The notes under the pieces were generated by a model. That model saw only the letters and a list, made by a program, of their open reading frames with translations. It made no database searches and had not been told where the DNA came from. The position numbers and the translations under genes are program-made. A stretch of 64,000 nucleotides of DNA from Ceratotherium simum simum (taxonomy: Eukaryota; Chordata; Mammalia; Perissodactyla; Rhinocerotidae). The DNA is taken from NCBI RefSeq assembly GCF_000283155.1, contig NW_004454262.1:1609434-1673433 (forward strand), read 5' to 3'. Positions within the stretch are counted from its first letter, which is position 1; each line of letters starts with the position of its first letter. This document shows, piece by piece, positions 1 through 11,960 of the stretch.

Positions 1-59
1 AACTGTTCAAATAGCATACGGTATACATAAGCCACTGGGGTAGATACAATTATTAGTTT

Positions 60-505
60 TGAATAGTGAGGCCCTACCTCCACAACAGGAATATACTTCC
101 CTATCCCATTGGCATCTAGCCACATGACATGCTTTGGCCTTCTGGTGGGTGCAGTGTACTTTCGTGAACCTTGACTTTGGGTCTAGCCATGTGACTTGGC
201 TTGGCTAGTGGAACATTAGCAGACATTTTGCCAGCAGAGGGCTGAAATGTGCTTGTGTGGCTGGGCTGCTTCTCTTGTGTCTCTACTGTTGCCACCAGAA
301 GAGCATCCTCTGATATATGCATCTCTTCAGCCGGAGCCTCAGAATGGGTGCCTGTGAAGCAGAACTGAGCCCAGCTTACAGCAAGACTAGCCTGGCTGGA
401 CCCGCAGCTTGAAACAGAGATGTCCAGCCTCATGTGAGTGAGAATAAATGATTGCTGTGCGAAGCCATTAAATTCGAGATGGCTTGTTTTACAGCAATAG
501 CCTTT
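60..505 (+). repeat. LTR-like ancient interspersed repeat, family unassigned
   Basis: The stretch has the texture of an old mammalian LTR or similar element. A poly(A) signal AATAAA lies at 443-448, followed by a region resembling the generic tail that runs from 'ttgttgtaagccactgagat' towards the element end. The left boundary is unclear and may lie near the window edge. The 105-codon reverse-strand frame at 116-433 has no recognisable domain and I treat it as chance. The LTR identity is an inference from remembered consensus texture. Confidence 0.35.
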
Positions 506-1268
506 ACAGTCACCATGAGGGGGAACTTTGAAATAATGGGGGATAGGGTTGTTTTCTACTCAAACTATAAAATCAATGCAGATTGAATTAGAGCAGAAAT
601 TTTTAAAGTTACCCTACTAGAAAGAACAGCTTTCAGACCAGACCAGTACTTGACAAATGGAACTGATCCTCTAAGGAAATCAGAAGAAGATAGGTTAAGT
701 ATGAAAGCCCCAAGAAAAGATTCAGAGAAGCCTGAGTTGGCAGAGTTCACCCCAACACAGCCATGGGGACAGAGAGCCGACCCACAGACTTCAGTTTCTA
801 TAGGAAATGCATCTCTGTTGGGATGAATGCACAAAGACATCACAGCCTAGAATGATTCAACAATTGAAATATAACACCAACACCCCTTGAACGGTTCAGG
901 GTTCACCAAATATCCTTCATCCTCCTGAAGATGATGTGGCTTCCCCTGAACATCTGCTGATAAGGAAAAAATGCGCTAGCCATGTCAACTTCAGTACTCC
1001 GGTCCAAGTGATAGTTATGCTGTCAGTTTATATTAACACATTGGCATTTGGGGTTATAAAGCAGTCTATAAATTCACTTATTGTGAGTCTGACTTGGAAA
1101 AACACACCTGCTCTCTGTGTGCTGACAAAGTCAGGCTTCAGAGATAGAAAAGTAGTGGCCAGACTAAGGTAAAATTTATCTGGGGAAACCTATTGGTAGC
1201 AACCAATCTTTCCTGGGGATACTCTGACCTCACCAGAGAGGTCCTTTCCCATTTAAAATGCTATTATA

Positions 1269-3306
1269 AGAATAAGAAATAAAAGGGATCCAAATTGGAA
1301 AGGAAGAAGTAAAACTGTCATTATTTGCAGATGACATGATTTTATATACAGAAAACCCTAAAGCATCCACCAAAAACTATTAGAAATAATAAATGAATAC
1401 AGTAAAGTTGCAGGGTACAAAATCAACATACAAAAATCAGTAATATTTCTATACACTAACAAAAAATAGCAGAAAGAGAATCAAGAATGCAGTCCCATTT
1501 ATAATCGCAACAGAAAGAATAAAATACCTAGGAATAAATTTAACCAAAGAGGTGAAAGATGTGTACATTGAAAACTATAAAACATCACTGGAAGAAATTG
1601 AAGAAGACACAAATTAATTGAAAGACATTTCGTGCTCATGGATTGGAAGGATTAACATAGTTAAAGTGTCCATACTTCCTAAAGCAATCTACAGATTCAG
1701 TGCAATCCCTATCAAAGTCCCAATGACATTTTTCACAGAAATAGAACAAACAATCCTAAAATTTATATGGAATAACAAAAGACCCAGAATAGCAAAAGCA
1801 ATCCTGAGAAAAAAGAACAAAGCTGGACGTGTCACACTCCCTAATTTCAAAGTATACTACAAAGCTATAGTAACCAAAACAGCATGGTACTGGTAGAAAA
1901 ACAGAAACAGAGATCAATGGAAAGAACTGAGAGCCAAGAAATAAACCCACACATTTACGGACAGCTAATTTTTGACAAAGGAGCCAAGAACATACAATGG
2001 AGAAAGGAAAGTCTTTTCAATAAACGGTGTTGTGAAAACTTGCAAAAGAATGCAAGTAGACTACTATCTCACACCATATGCAAAAATTGACTCAAAATAT
2101 AGATTAAAGACTTGTAAGTAAGACCTGAAACCATAAAATTCCTAGAAGAAAACATAAGCAGTATGCTTTTTGACATTGGTCTTAGCAGTATCTTTTTGAA
2201 TATCATGTCTCCTCAGGCAAGAGAAACAAGAAAAAATAAATAAATGGGACTACATCAAACTAAAAAGCTTCTGCATGGAAAAAGAAACCATCAACAAAAC
2301 AAAAAGACAAGCTAACAATTGGGAGAAGACATTTGCAAATCATACATCCAATAAAGGGTTAATATCCAAAATCTGTAAAGAACTCATACAACTCAACAAC
2401 AAAAAAAATGAACAACCTGATCAAAAATGGGCAGAGGATCTGAACAGACATTTTTCCAAAGAAGATATACAGATAGCCAACAGGCACATGAAAAGATGTT
2501 CACTATTACTAATTATTAGGGAAATGCAAAACAAAACCACAAAAAGATATCATCTCATGCCGGTTAGATTGGCCATTATTAAAAAGACAAGAAATAATAA
2601 GTGTTAGAGAGGACACAGAGAAAAGGGAAGCCTCATACACTGCTGGTGCAAATGTAAATTAGCACAGCCACTACGGAAAACAGTACAGAGATTTCTCAAA
2701 AAGCTAAAAAGCTCCAAAACCTCAAAAAGCTAAAAATAGAACTACCTTATGATCTAGCTATTCCACTTCTGGCTTTTTATCCAAAGAACATGAAAACATT
2801 AATTCAAATAGATATATGCACCCCTATGTTTATTGCAGCATTCTTCACAATAGCCGACTTGAAAACAATGCCCATCAATGGATGAATGGATAAAGAAGAT
2901 GTAGTATATATATCCAATGCAGTACTACTCAGCCATAAACAAAGATGAAATCTTGCCATTTGTGAGAACATGGATGGACCTTGAGAGTATTATGCTAAGT
3001 GAAATAAGTCAGACGGAGAAAGACAAATACTCTACGATTTCACTTATCTGTGGAATATAGAAAACAACAACAACAACAAACAAACACATAGATACAGAGA
3101 ATAGATTGGTGGTTACCAGAGGGAGGGCGAAAGGGGTAAAGGGATACATTTGTATGATGATGGATGGCAACTAGACTTTTGTTGGTGAACACGATATAGG
3201 CTATACAGAAGTCCAAATATAATGATGTACACCTGAAATTTATATAATGTTATAAACCAATGTTATCTCAATAAAAAAATAAAGAGACAAAGAAATAAAT
3301 TAAATT
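1269..3306 (+). mobile_element. 5'-truncated LINE-1 (L1), sense orientation, with target-site duplication
   Basis: This is the 3' two kilobases of a LINE-1: the end of ORF2, the 3' UTR and an A-rich tail. A 13-bp direct repeat flanks it, aaatgctattata at 1256-1268 and aaatgctattaca at 3307-3319 (12/13 match), which marks the insertion ends. Reverse transcriptase residues FADD are read at 1324-1335. The 3' part shows standard L1 text, including the segment before 'tatgctaagtgaaataagtcag' near 2990 and an (AAC)n run near 3065. The tail holds AATAAA-type A-rich sequence at about 3271-3306. Stops and frameshifts make it immobile. The near-identical duplication suggests a middle-aged insertion. 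Confidence 0.93.
1275..2610 (+). pseudogene. Decayed L1 ORF2 (reverse transcriptase C-terminal part)
   Basis: This is the remnant of the L1 endonuclease/reverse transcriptase protein, which normally copies L1 RNA into DNA at the nicked target. The FADD active-site motif (codons at 1324-1335) and two longer open stretches (1618-1896 and 2275-2607) are in the same frame. The intervening stretch 1884-2090 reads in another frame, so at least two frameshifts separate them, and in-frame stops also occur. Motifs typical of the ORF2 C-terminal half are visible, such as the [14 protein letters not shown] and [12 protein letters not shown] regions. It lacks everything upstream of the RT active site because of 5' truncation. 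It is non-functional. Confidence 0.9.
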
Positions 3307-3319
3307 AAATGCTATTACA

Positions 3320-4837
3320 GGTAGCAAGAAGAAATGTCCATTTAAATTTATTTTAACTTTGAGATTTAATGATTCTTTAATATAATTATTGCAAATTAGT
3401 TGTGTATTTAAAAGGGCCAAACAAATTTAGGAAATTGAGGATTATGATGTCCTGAGGAATTAGGGGAAGTCTATTTCACAGGAAGTGGGAACTCTCGCCT
3501 GACAGGAGGGTTAAAAATGTAAATGGATTTACTGTAAAAAGGACAAGTGTGAACATGGAATCTGGTTTCTTGGTACACACTTAATGGCAAAGGAATCCTA
3601 AGAATTGGAAATGGTGGGAAATGTCTCTGTGAAGACAGAAAATCATGTAGGAATTGACAGTGAAATGTAAAAGCTACAAGATCGATGAAATGTATATAAT
3701 ATATGCAAAACTTTTCAGAGCACAGGTAAGAACACAAGTGAATAGATATTCTAGGGAAAAACAACTGTGGGTGTTCTGAGGGTATATAAATGTGGTTAAT
3801 GAGAGGGAGATGTTTACAAAACATTTCTTAGAACTGTTGTTTTCAGATATGCATCCCTTTGTGAAGATAGGAAGGTCATACGGTTGGGCTAGATTGGTGA
3901 ATAAATGGACAAATGTACACGTAACTTTTAGACTCAATCCCCACCATTAACCACAAACTTTTATAGTTATGTGGCACAGTTAATACTACAAACCTTCCCT
4001 GAGAAACTAAAAAATAATTTTATATCTATTCCTTCACCTTGCTCTCATAAAAACGGGCACACATATGATTAAGTTCATTTTAGAGGTGTGAAACCCAAAT
4101 ATGAAAGAAGGTATGACTTACTCAAGATTTCTCAGCTGCTAGTAAGAGGGGAAGCTAACTAGTAAGTGGTGTGCTGGATCAAGTTCATGCGAGTCAATTG
4201 TGCATGTCTTTTCCCAACTCCGCATTCAGCCATGTCACACGGGTGGCTTGAAATTGGCCACTGTGGGAGTATTTACACAAGGAAACAGGAAAATGAATGC
4301 TACAAACCAGGGATTCCCGCCTTCACCCTCCTACCCCACCCTAAGAGCTGGTTGTTAAACATTTTACCACCACACCACTGACTAGAACACAGGTCTTATA
4401 GATGGGATTCCACCCCCTGTCTACCCAAGAGCATCAATTCCCAAATCTTGTCATGGTATTATTATACTCTCTTGACCCTCTCCCATGGGTGCATTTACAG
4501 GAGCCCACAGATGCAAGCGCAGACGTCTCTAGGCTCACTTCAGGCTCCTTATAGAAATTTAGCTATAGAATTTAGCTAATGATATGAAGACAATCTTTTG
4601 GGACAGGGAATAAAACATTCAGACTTCAATAATTTAATGAAAATCAAATACTTTGTGTTAACTATAACTTTAAATCTTTGGTTGGCCTACGCAGTATAAT
4701 GAACTTGAACACATTTGGATCCTGGAATTGATTACCAAATATTCCGGCCAGGTAAATAGATAAACCTATCATGCTTGGATATCGAGTAACTATAATTTTG
4801 TTTGCTTGTTTATCCTTGTAGGGAGGTCATTGTATTT
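3320..4837. other. Mostly unique AT-rich DNA; possible MIR relic at 4035-4170
   Basis: No gene or clear element was found. Text around 4080-4150 (an oligomer like 'aaactgaggc', then 'ttactcaagatttctcagctgctagtaag') resembles the MIR core on the reverse strand, but divergence is high. The reverse-strand frames at 3471-3824 and 3674-3937 overlap each other, are rich in residues typical of AT-rich chance translation, and show no domain. Confidence 0.4.
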
Positions 4838-4850
4838 AAAATATTAATAT

Positions 4851-5059
4851 TGGGCCGGCCCCGTGGCTTAGTGGTTAAGTGCACGCCCTCCGCTGCTGGC
4901 GGCTCAGGTTCGGATCCCGGGTGCGCACCGATGCACCGCTTCTCTGGCCATGCTAAGGCCGCGTCCCACATACAGCAACTAGAAGGATGTGCAGCTATGA
5001 CATACAACTATCTACTGGGGCTTTGGGGGAAAAATAAATAAAATAAAATTTAAAAAAAT
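4851..5059 (+). mobile_element. ERE SINE (short, ERE1-like type)
   Basis: This is a tRNA-derived SINE of odd-toed ungulates. It starts with gggccggccccgtggcttag. The Pol III A box is at 4864-4874 (tggcttagtgg) and the B box at 4907-4917 (ggttcggatcc). The 3' unit before the tail includes acatacaactatctactggg, then an A-rich tail. It is flanked by a perfect 13-bp duplication, aaaatattaatat, at 4838-4850 and 5060-5072. It has no coding potential and depends on LINE-1 enzymes for movement. The tRNA-like head should not be called a tRNA gene. Confidence 0.96.
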
Positions 5060-5072
5060 AAAATATTAATAT

Positions 5073-7240
5073 CAATTTACGATAAACCAATGTTTCTCAA
5101 ATGCTTTTAAGTATTTTGCTTACGTTTGTATTATTGTAACAACTGTAGAATGAATATGATTTTTCAAAGTACTTACCACAAATGCCACATGGCTTAGTGA
5201 CAGACTAAAGAGGAACCAGTAAATTCAGATTATTATATTCCTCTGATCACCTACCACCAAATCTTTAATTGACCACGTCTCTTTCTTCTACAAAGACATT
5301 ATGGAGCCAAGAAGAGTCAACAAAAACACCAGCAGTACCAAAAACCATGAAAGGAAGCCAGTAAGCAAAGCAGATTGCAGTAGGAATAGAAAGATCTGGA
5401 AGTCACAATAATTACATTTTTACTTTAACTTAGTTGGTGCTAAAGAAAACAAATTTGCTGGCCTGGCTGCACACAGAAGTTGGAAGTTGGATAGAGGATT
5501 TCCTTTTTAAGCATTTATCCAAGGATTATGCCATTGTGACAAGGCCTGATTTATTCTCAAAGAGGTTATGAGAGGGACTCATCAATTAATATGTCCCTAA
5601 AGATAGGCTGACTCTCTGCAAAAGGGAAATTGGTGAATGCATATGCAGTTGTCCAATTAGCGTTCTCTTGAGGCCACAAATGACACAGTACTTCTCTCAC
5701 GATGCCATCTTCACCTCTTTCTTGCCCAGGGGTGTGACCTCCAGAGTACTCAAGTTACCTGTGAGCATGCTCCCCATTCTAAAGTGCCATACTTTAAACC
5801 ATGAAACCTGTATCAGGCAAATGAGGGTAAACTCAGGAGCTACTCTGCCATGTGGAGGGCTAAACACAGGCTCAGGCCTCATAAGATGGGCCAAGGCACT
5901 TTTTAACAAGCCTTCCAGGTGAGATGAAATCGAATCTAGTTTTGACCAGCAGCTAAACTGATGCCTATTTGTTGGAGGTGACTGCATTCCTTCATGGCCT
6001 GAGAGATGGGAGTCAATGACTTAGATGTTTTAATCTCTAAAGGTACCTTCATTCTAGGAGTAGGTTGCCTTTTGATAATCAAGAACCCTAGTAGAACCAT
6101 ATCCTCTCCCCAAGAGGAAAGGGCTAAGGACAAAAAAGGGATGGAGAGGGAAAAGGGGGTGCGAGAGAAAGGAAGAAGGGATGAAGGAAAGAGGGGAAGT
6201 TCATTATGCTGGGCATCTAACCACACTTACCCTAACAAGGGAGGAGCCAGCTCAAATGAGGTGGTTTTCTTCATTTTATAAGACCTAGCCTGGATACCTT
6301 AACCTTAACTATATTTTTATGGCCCATTATTTGCATCACTAGCAAGGAACTTTCACTTACAAGCATCATTGTGTTATTTGGAGAGATATAAGGGTGGGTG
6401 AGGGGTGGGTCCCAGTAGAACCCATTATTTGAATTCTGTACAATAGGTGACCTTAATAGGTGAAGTATAATCTGGTTATAGCACAAAGTGAAAATTAGAG
6501 GCTATTCTTCGTGCTCAAGCCAGACTCCGCTCCAACTGAGAAGAAATAAGGCAAAGTCATTTTCAAACTTTGACACTAGTTTAGAGTTCCAAAGTGGGAA
6601 GGAATAAAAGAAATTTAGTTGAGTCCCGATAGAAAATTTCTCCCCGGGACCACGAACAAAAACAAGAAAGAGAGGGGCAAAAACCCCTCTCTTTTGATGT
6701 AATAGCTTTAGTTAATTGTACTGTGCTAAGTGATCTGTTTTCACATAAATTAGCTTGCTCTTTTAGCTGAAGCTCACTTAAAAAAAAGCAAGATAATAAA
6801 CTGTGCAACATTGATTGTGCATGCAGCACATCCAGGATTCATGACTTGGAACTCCAAATCAGAACGAGGAATTTGGAATACAAACTATAGAATGTGCAGC
6901 CTGGCATTACATGGAGCCCAGCAGTGAGAACGCACAGAAACCAAGTACAGTTGGCACTTTGTAATTACAAATGACACAACATTGTGGCAGAGATCTAGTT
7001 TTTCTTAATGCATGTGACTCCATATGGAATGATTTTGCTCATGATGTGTAACTACTGCCATTGACAGCTGGCTAGGTGCTGTATGTGTACTGAATTAACA
7101 CAGACTGGGGACAGATTTTGCTAAGCAATATACAGACACACCTAGCTGGCCAAGAAAAGATACTGCGATTTGGATTTGGATTCGGATACAAGTACACACA
7201 CATATATATACTCACTTTCATAAAGACAAGGATGTGTCTC
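5073..7240. other. Unique sequence, no gene or clear repeat seen
   Basis: I see no recognisable element across this 2.2-kb stretch. A purine-rich patch lies at about 6110-6200 (mixed GGA and GAAA). The open frames here are all below 100 codons and lack domains. Several overlap on opposite strands, which is typical of chance. Confidence 0.5.
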
Positions 7241-7244
7241 TGTA

Positions 7245-7282
7245 TATATCTATCTATCTATTGATAGATAGATAGATAGATA
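7245..7282. repeat. (TATC)n/(GATA)n microsatellite forming an inverted repeat
   Basis: A short TATC run changes into a GATA run at 7261-7264. The two halves are perfect complements over 15 bp (7247-7261 with 7264-7278), with a 2-base centre. The DNA could form a cruciform or hairpin. A TA/CA-rich stretch precedes it at about 7194-7210. Confidence 0.9.
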
Positions 7283-7917
7283 TAATCATTACATTTGTTA
7301 GGATTAACATTTCATGCAGTAAACAGGGCTTAATTGAGAACTTATTTTGAGAGCTGTAAGGAATTAGGTAATTGAATAAAGAAACAGCAGTCGTTTTATC
7401 CTCTGCCTTCTTTTCTCCCTTTCCCCTCACCTTAGTCCCAGGTTCTTGTGAATGAGCTAACTGAATGAGTGTTAGGGTTATATAGGAAACACATGAGAGC
7501 ATTTCTCCCCCTGGTTCTTTTAAAGTTAATTTACCCAGTATAGTGGGACCCTAGATTACTCTATCCTTCTATTTCTGCAATTTTGAGCCTTGCTTTTTGT
7601 CACAGGTGTCAATCACGAGCACAGAAAGAATCAGTCTAGGAAAAAACATTTGGATTATTAGGTTTAGTAATCAAAATAGATACTTCGCAGTTGGTTCAAT
7701 CATTTCTAAATTTTAATTCATCTGTTGTCATTAATTCATTATATGGACATGGTACTCTAGAATTTGCCTGAGCGCCGTTGTCATTCTGCTCAGCCAGAAT
7801 CAATTTCCTGCCAGGGACACTGTTGTGTGTAATGTCTTTAAAAGTCGGATTGCATATTTGGCATTATCAGCATTGATGCTATTTAGTCTGCTTCTATTTT
7901 GACTTTTAAAATTAGTG

Positions 7918-8280
7918 CAATTTCTGTATATATATTTATTTTGTGTGTGTGTATATATATGTACTTATATCTACATATTTGATGTTTGCATGTGTATGTA
8001 TGTGTATGTAAAGAGATATATACATACACATGCAGAAAACAGTGCTGATTTGATATTTTAAACTAAAAAGATAAATATTTGGAATCTTGTCAAATCTTAT
8101 TTTATAGGTAACAAAAATGGGCCCCAAGAACAAGTGGAGAATAAGCTGAATTTGTACAATCTGTGTACATAGTTTTATAATGTAGGTATGTACGTATCTG
8201 TATATTTACTGATTGACATAGAAATTTCTGTCTCTGTCTCTGACTCTCTCTATAGATATGTATGTATATGTATACACACA
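7918..8280. repeat. AT/GT-rich simple-sequence region
   Basis: Mixed (TG)n, (TA)n and TATG-type tracts occur at 7925-8035 (a GTGTGTGTG run, then TATGTA repeats facing a complementary TACATACACA). Similar tracts recur at about 8180-8280, including a TCTCTG run near 8229-8250. No gene is present. Confidence 0.7.
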
Positions 8281-8857
8281 ATATAAAAATCTAAAAAAAG
8301 TATTAAAAACAAAATTAAAATAATCCCACTACACAGAGATAACTACTGTTAATACTTTACTGTAACATAGTAATTGATTTTCTACATATCTATGTATAGA
8401 AAGAAATGCAGAGAAAATAATTATGCCAGCTTATAATGTTTAAATTTAATAGCACTCTGATGAATATTGACTATAACTATTTTAATATCAATAATAATTT
8501 GACAGACCTAAATATTATCCTATTTTATTCACATTTCTTTATCTATTATGGAGTTTATAAGATTTTTTTTTTTAAATCTACTAAGATATTCTGGTACTTG
8601 TTTACAGCCTTTGCCCAATTTTCTATCTGGGTTATAAATGCTTTTCTCATAATAATTTTTATGTGATAAGAATAGGCACAAGAGCTTTAATTTTTTTAGT
8701 AAAATGTGTGGCCTTCCTTTACTATTTCTTCCATCAATTTTCACTTTAGAAATCTCTTGCCCATTCTGCAATCATTCAAATATTCTCTTATGGTTTCTTC
8801 AATGTTTATATTTTAATCATTAAATTTTAACCATTAATTCTTTAGGACTTTATTTTG

Positions 8858-9107
8858 TTTTGTTTTTTTGTGAGGAAGATCAGCCCTGAGCTAACATCCA
8901 ATGCCAATCCTCCTCTTTTTGCTGATGAAGATTGGCCCTGGGCTAACATCTGTTCCCATCTTCCTCCACTTTATATGGGAAGCTGCCACAGCATGGCCTG
9001 ACAAGCGGTGCTTGGTCTGCGCCGGGATCCGAACCTGCGAAGCTACGAACAGCGGGCCCCCCAAGTGGAGCGCATGCACTTAACAACTACGCTGCAGGGC
9101 TGGCGCC
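8858..9107 (-). mobile_element. ERE SINE (long, ERE2/3-like type), reverse strand
   Basis: This is the longer ERE form. The tail (T-rich on the plus strand) is at the left. It is followed by the gtgaggaagatcagccctga unit, the ccactttatatggga segment and the tRNA-like head near 9090-9107, which is more diverged than in the other copies. A perfect 19-bp duplication, tctttaggactttattttg, brackets it at 8839-8857 and 9108-9126. It inserted into the old L1. The open frames at 8891-9083 on both strands lie inside it and are not genes. Confidence 0.95.
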
Positions 9108-9611
9108 TCTTTAGGACTTTATTTTGATGTGTGATATTAGTAAGATCCAACTGGATTTTTTTCTTTTAGTTTTTCTCAACACCATTTGTTATCTAATCCA
9201 TTATTATCTTCTCATTAAATTTTATTGTATTCTTAGTACATATTGAAATTTTATTTTATTAGTGAGTTCTAAATCCTGTTTCATTCATTTATTATTTACT
9301 CCTTTCCAGTCAACATTTTGGTGATTAGGTCTGAGCAATACGTGTTAATATCTGCAGGCACAATTCCCATTTCTCTATTTAAACAATATGAAAATAATCA
9401 TAGATATCATTCTCACTTATTTATTTTTTCAGCTCAATTTGAGAATCACTGTGTCAAGTAAAAATAGTGGAACTGTGATTGGGTTTAAATTAAACACATA
9501 AATTAATTTTGGAACAATATTTTCAGAATATTTAAACTTTTATCAATGCAGACTACATATCTGTCCCAGAAAGACTTTATAATTTTGTGTATCTAGGTAC
9601 TTCACATTTCT

Positions 9612-9666
9612 TAATAATAATAATAATAATAAATTAATATAATAAATAATTATAATAATAAAATTA
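9612..9666. repeat. (TAA)n microsatellite
   Basis: Seven uninterrupted TAA units at 9612-9633 pass into degenerate TAA/TAT text up to about 9666. Confidence 0.85.
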
Positions 9667-11380
9667 TTACTTCTATTGCATTATTATATTTTTACTGGAG
9701 AGAATGACCCCCCCTCAATGTATTGTCCACTTACTGTTGATCTGTAAGAAAGAAATGGTTTTTTTGATATTTTTTTTTATTAAACCCAGCTGCATTCATA
9801 AAAATTTAAGAATTTTGTAGTAAAGAATCTTGGATTTTTAGGTATGTCATAAAAACCTTGTCTTTTCCTTTTCTGCTATTTTGTTACAGGCCTCAATGGC
9901 CAGAATTCAGCACAATGTTAAATATTAATGGGGATAGCAGACATCCTTATCTCATTCCTTCTTATTTTAAAAGGAGTGTTTCCAGTATCTCACTGAAAAT
10001 ATGCTGACTGTTTAATAGAGATGTTCTAAATCACATTAGGCAAGTGTCTTTCTAACAATACTTGCTAAAGTTATTTTTTTCCCAATCTGCAATGCATATT
10101 TAGTTTTATTAAATTCCATTCAAGTATCTGTGGAGATTATAAATGTGGCTTTTCTAATTGGACCTTTGCTATGCTGTATTATATGAAGAGATGTCCTAAT
10201 ATTTAGCTTCCATTCATTCCTTCATTAACACTCTTGGTAGAGGCAGATTTTTTTTCTTTTACTAGATATAGTTGAATTCGATTCACTAATATTTTATTGT
10301 CTATAATTATTTTGTGCTATTTCTGTCAGGTTTTGTTTTTACTTTAGTTTATGAAATGATCTGGATAGTTTTCAAACTCTTTCTATGTTCTGGAACAATT
10401 TATCAAGCCTGCTCCCTGAAAATTTGATCAAAAATTCCTGGAGTCTTTGTGAAAATAATTCTTTGATAACTTTTATTTTTTCATTTTTCTGAGTGTGTCA
10501 CATATTCTGGTTCTCTATTTATGAGTCAATTTTCTCCACTTATGCTGTTTTAAAATAAATCATTCTTTCTACTAAAATTCTCAAATTTGTGAGCATACTT
10601 AGATAATAACATACTGTGCTCTGTATTTTCAAAAATATCATCTGTTTTTTTGCTTATATGACCCAATTCAGTTCCAGTTTTTTCTATCATATTTTATCTC
10701 TATTTTCTAAAATTAAAGTTACTAAAAGCTTACCTTTTTTTTCCTCCCTTTGTCTCACAGATATATTGATTTTTACTTTTATTATTATTTTCCTCTCGAT
10801 TTAATTTCATGTCATTTCTCCAACTTCTGGGATTGACTGCTTAATTCATTTATTTTTATTCTTTCACATTTAACGAAGTATAATTAAGGCCATAAATTTG
10901 ATCCCTCTGTGTTATTAGACAGGTTTTTTCTTATTTTCATTATGTTTCTAAATAATCATCATTCATTCATTGAATGATTATTCATTTAGCACCTACCATG
11001 TGCCGAGCGTTGTCTTCTTTTAGAAAAAACTAAAATTATCATTTTAATTTTTTCTTAGAACAATGAATTTTAAGAAATTTTTCCTCCTTTTAAAATGGTT
11101 AGATTTTTGTTGGTTTTCACTGTTTGTTTAAACTTGTGTTATTAAGTGCTAGTCCTGCTGCATTATGCTCAGAGGAATCTGTCTGCAAATATTCTAGTGT
11201 TGGAAACATTCTGAGTTTTTCCTTTGTGGCTTAGTATATGATGAACTTTTATAAATAGTTCACGGGGGACTGAAAGAGGAAAAAGTTTCTGCAATGTTCA
11301 TTCACATTTGTTAGTTATAATAGTCACCTTCTGAGTTGATTTTTCGAAGGCTGAAAAATCTGTGTTAGAGCATAACTAAT

Positions 11381-11818
11381 AATCATGAACCTGACAATGT
11401 GTTCTTTTAAATATTTGTTGCTACATTTTAATGCACACATCTTCATGACTATTATATGGTAATTCTAAATTTTATTCAGCACAATAGAACAATAGTCTTC
11501 ACTCCATATTTTTTGGCTGAAACAATTTTTCCTAAAATCAATATCATCACATATTTTTTGTTTCTATTTTCTTAAAAGTCCATGCCCATCAAATTATTTT
11601 TTACATGTGAATAAATACTTGTAGATAAATGAGAGATTTAGAGACAGAAACAGAACACAGCCTCTGTAAGGAGCTCCATGGAGTTGTCCTCATTTCTGAC
11701 TCTTAATGAGCCTGGGTCTCTGAGTTAGTGGGTAATGGGTACAACATTTTGCTTACATCATTCTGGAAGGTAGAACTGTTCTGTTTCATTACACAAAAAC
11801 ATAGGCAATCCACTAATT
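11381..11818. other. Unique AT-rich sequence
   Basis: No element or gene recognised. It lies between the old reverse-strand L1 and a further L1 scrap. Confidence 0.4.
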
Positions 11819-11960
11819 TTTTTTTCTCACCCCAGTTCCTTTGACCTTACTGGTGAAGAAGTATGCCCAGATATGGGCATCATGTTATTAGCACTCTGGG
11901 TTTTGAGTCTGGTGATTTTTCAGTGTCTTCAGTACTATTGCAGTGGGTATTGGGAGGGGT
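11819..11960 (-). repeat. Probable old L1 fragment, related to 14138-14268
   Basis: The text from about 11824 to 11950 matches 14141-14268, with a strongly conserved core around gtctggtgatttttcagtgt. The second copy runs on from an identifiable reverse-strand L1, so I infer that this is the same L1 segment. It could instead be a local duplicate. Confidence 0.5.

Larger units (their letters stand above)
8280..11380 (-). mobile_element. Ancient LINE-1 (L1M-type), reverse strand, heavily decayed and interrupted
   Basis: Read on the reverse strand this is an old L1. The left end corresponds to the 3' region; its 'aataatcccactacacagag' text is the complement of a familiar old-L1 3' segment. Moving right, the text tracks antisense ORF2. 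Examples are 'tgcccattctgcaatc' near 8760, 'ctcaacaccatttgttat' near 9175, 'gttgaattcgattcactaatattttat' near 10270, and an ORF2-like block at 11140-11270. It is split by an ERE at 8858-9107. The part at 9250-9950 is too diverged to follow, and a MIR/L2-like scrap sits near 10970-11015. No open frame survives. Confidence 0.75.

Noticed and set aside
1618..2607. Functional reverse transcriptase
   Set aside because: The frames are broken by stops and frame changes and belong to a 5'-truncated L1.
4864..4917. tRNA gene
   Set aside because: The A and B boxes belong to the ERE SINE head. The cloverleaf is not complete and the SINE tail and duplication show retroposition.
7918..8280. CRISPR-like or regulatory repeat array
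   Set aside because: Repeats are simple di- and tetranucleotides without spacers, in a mammalian genome.
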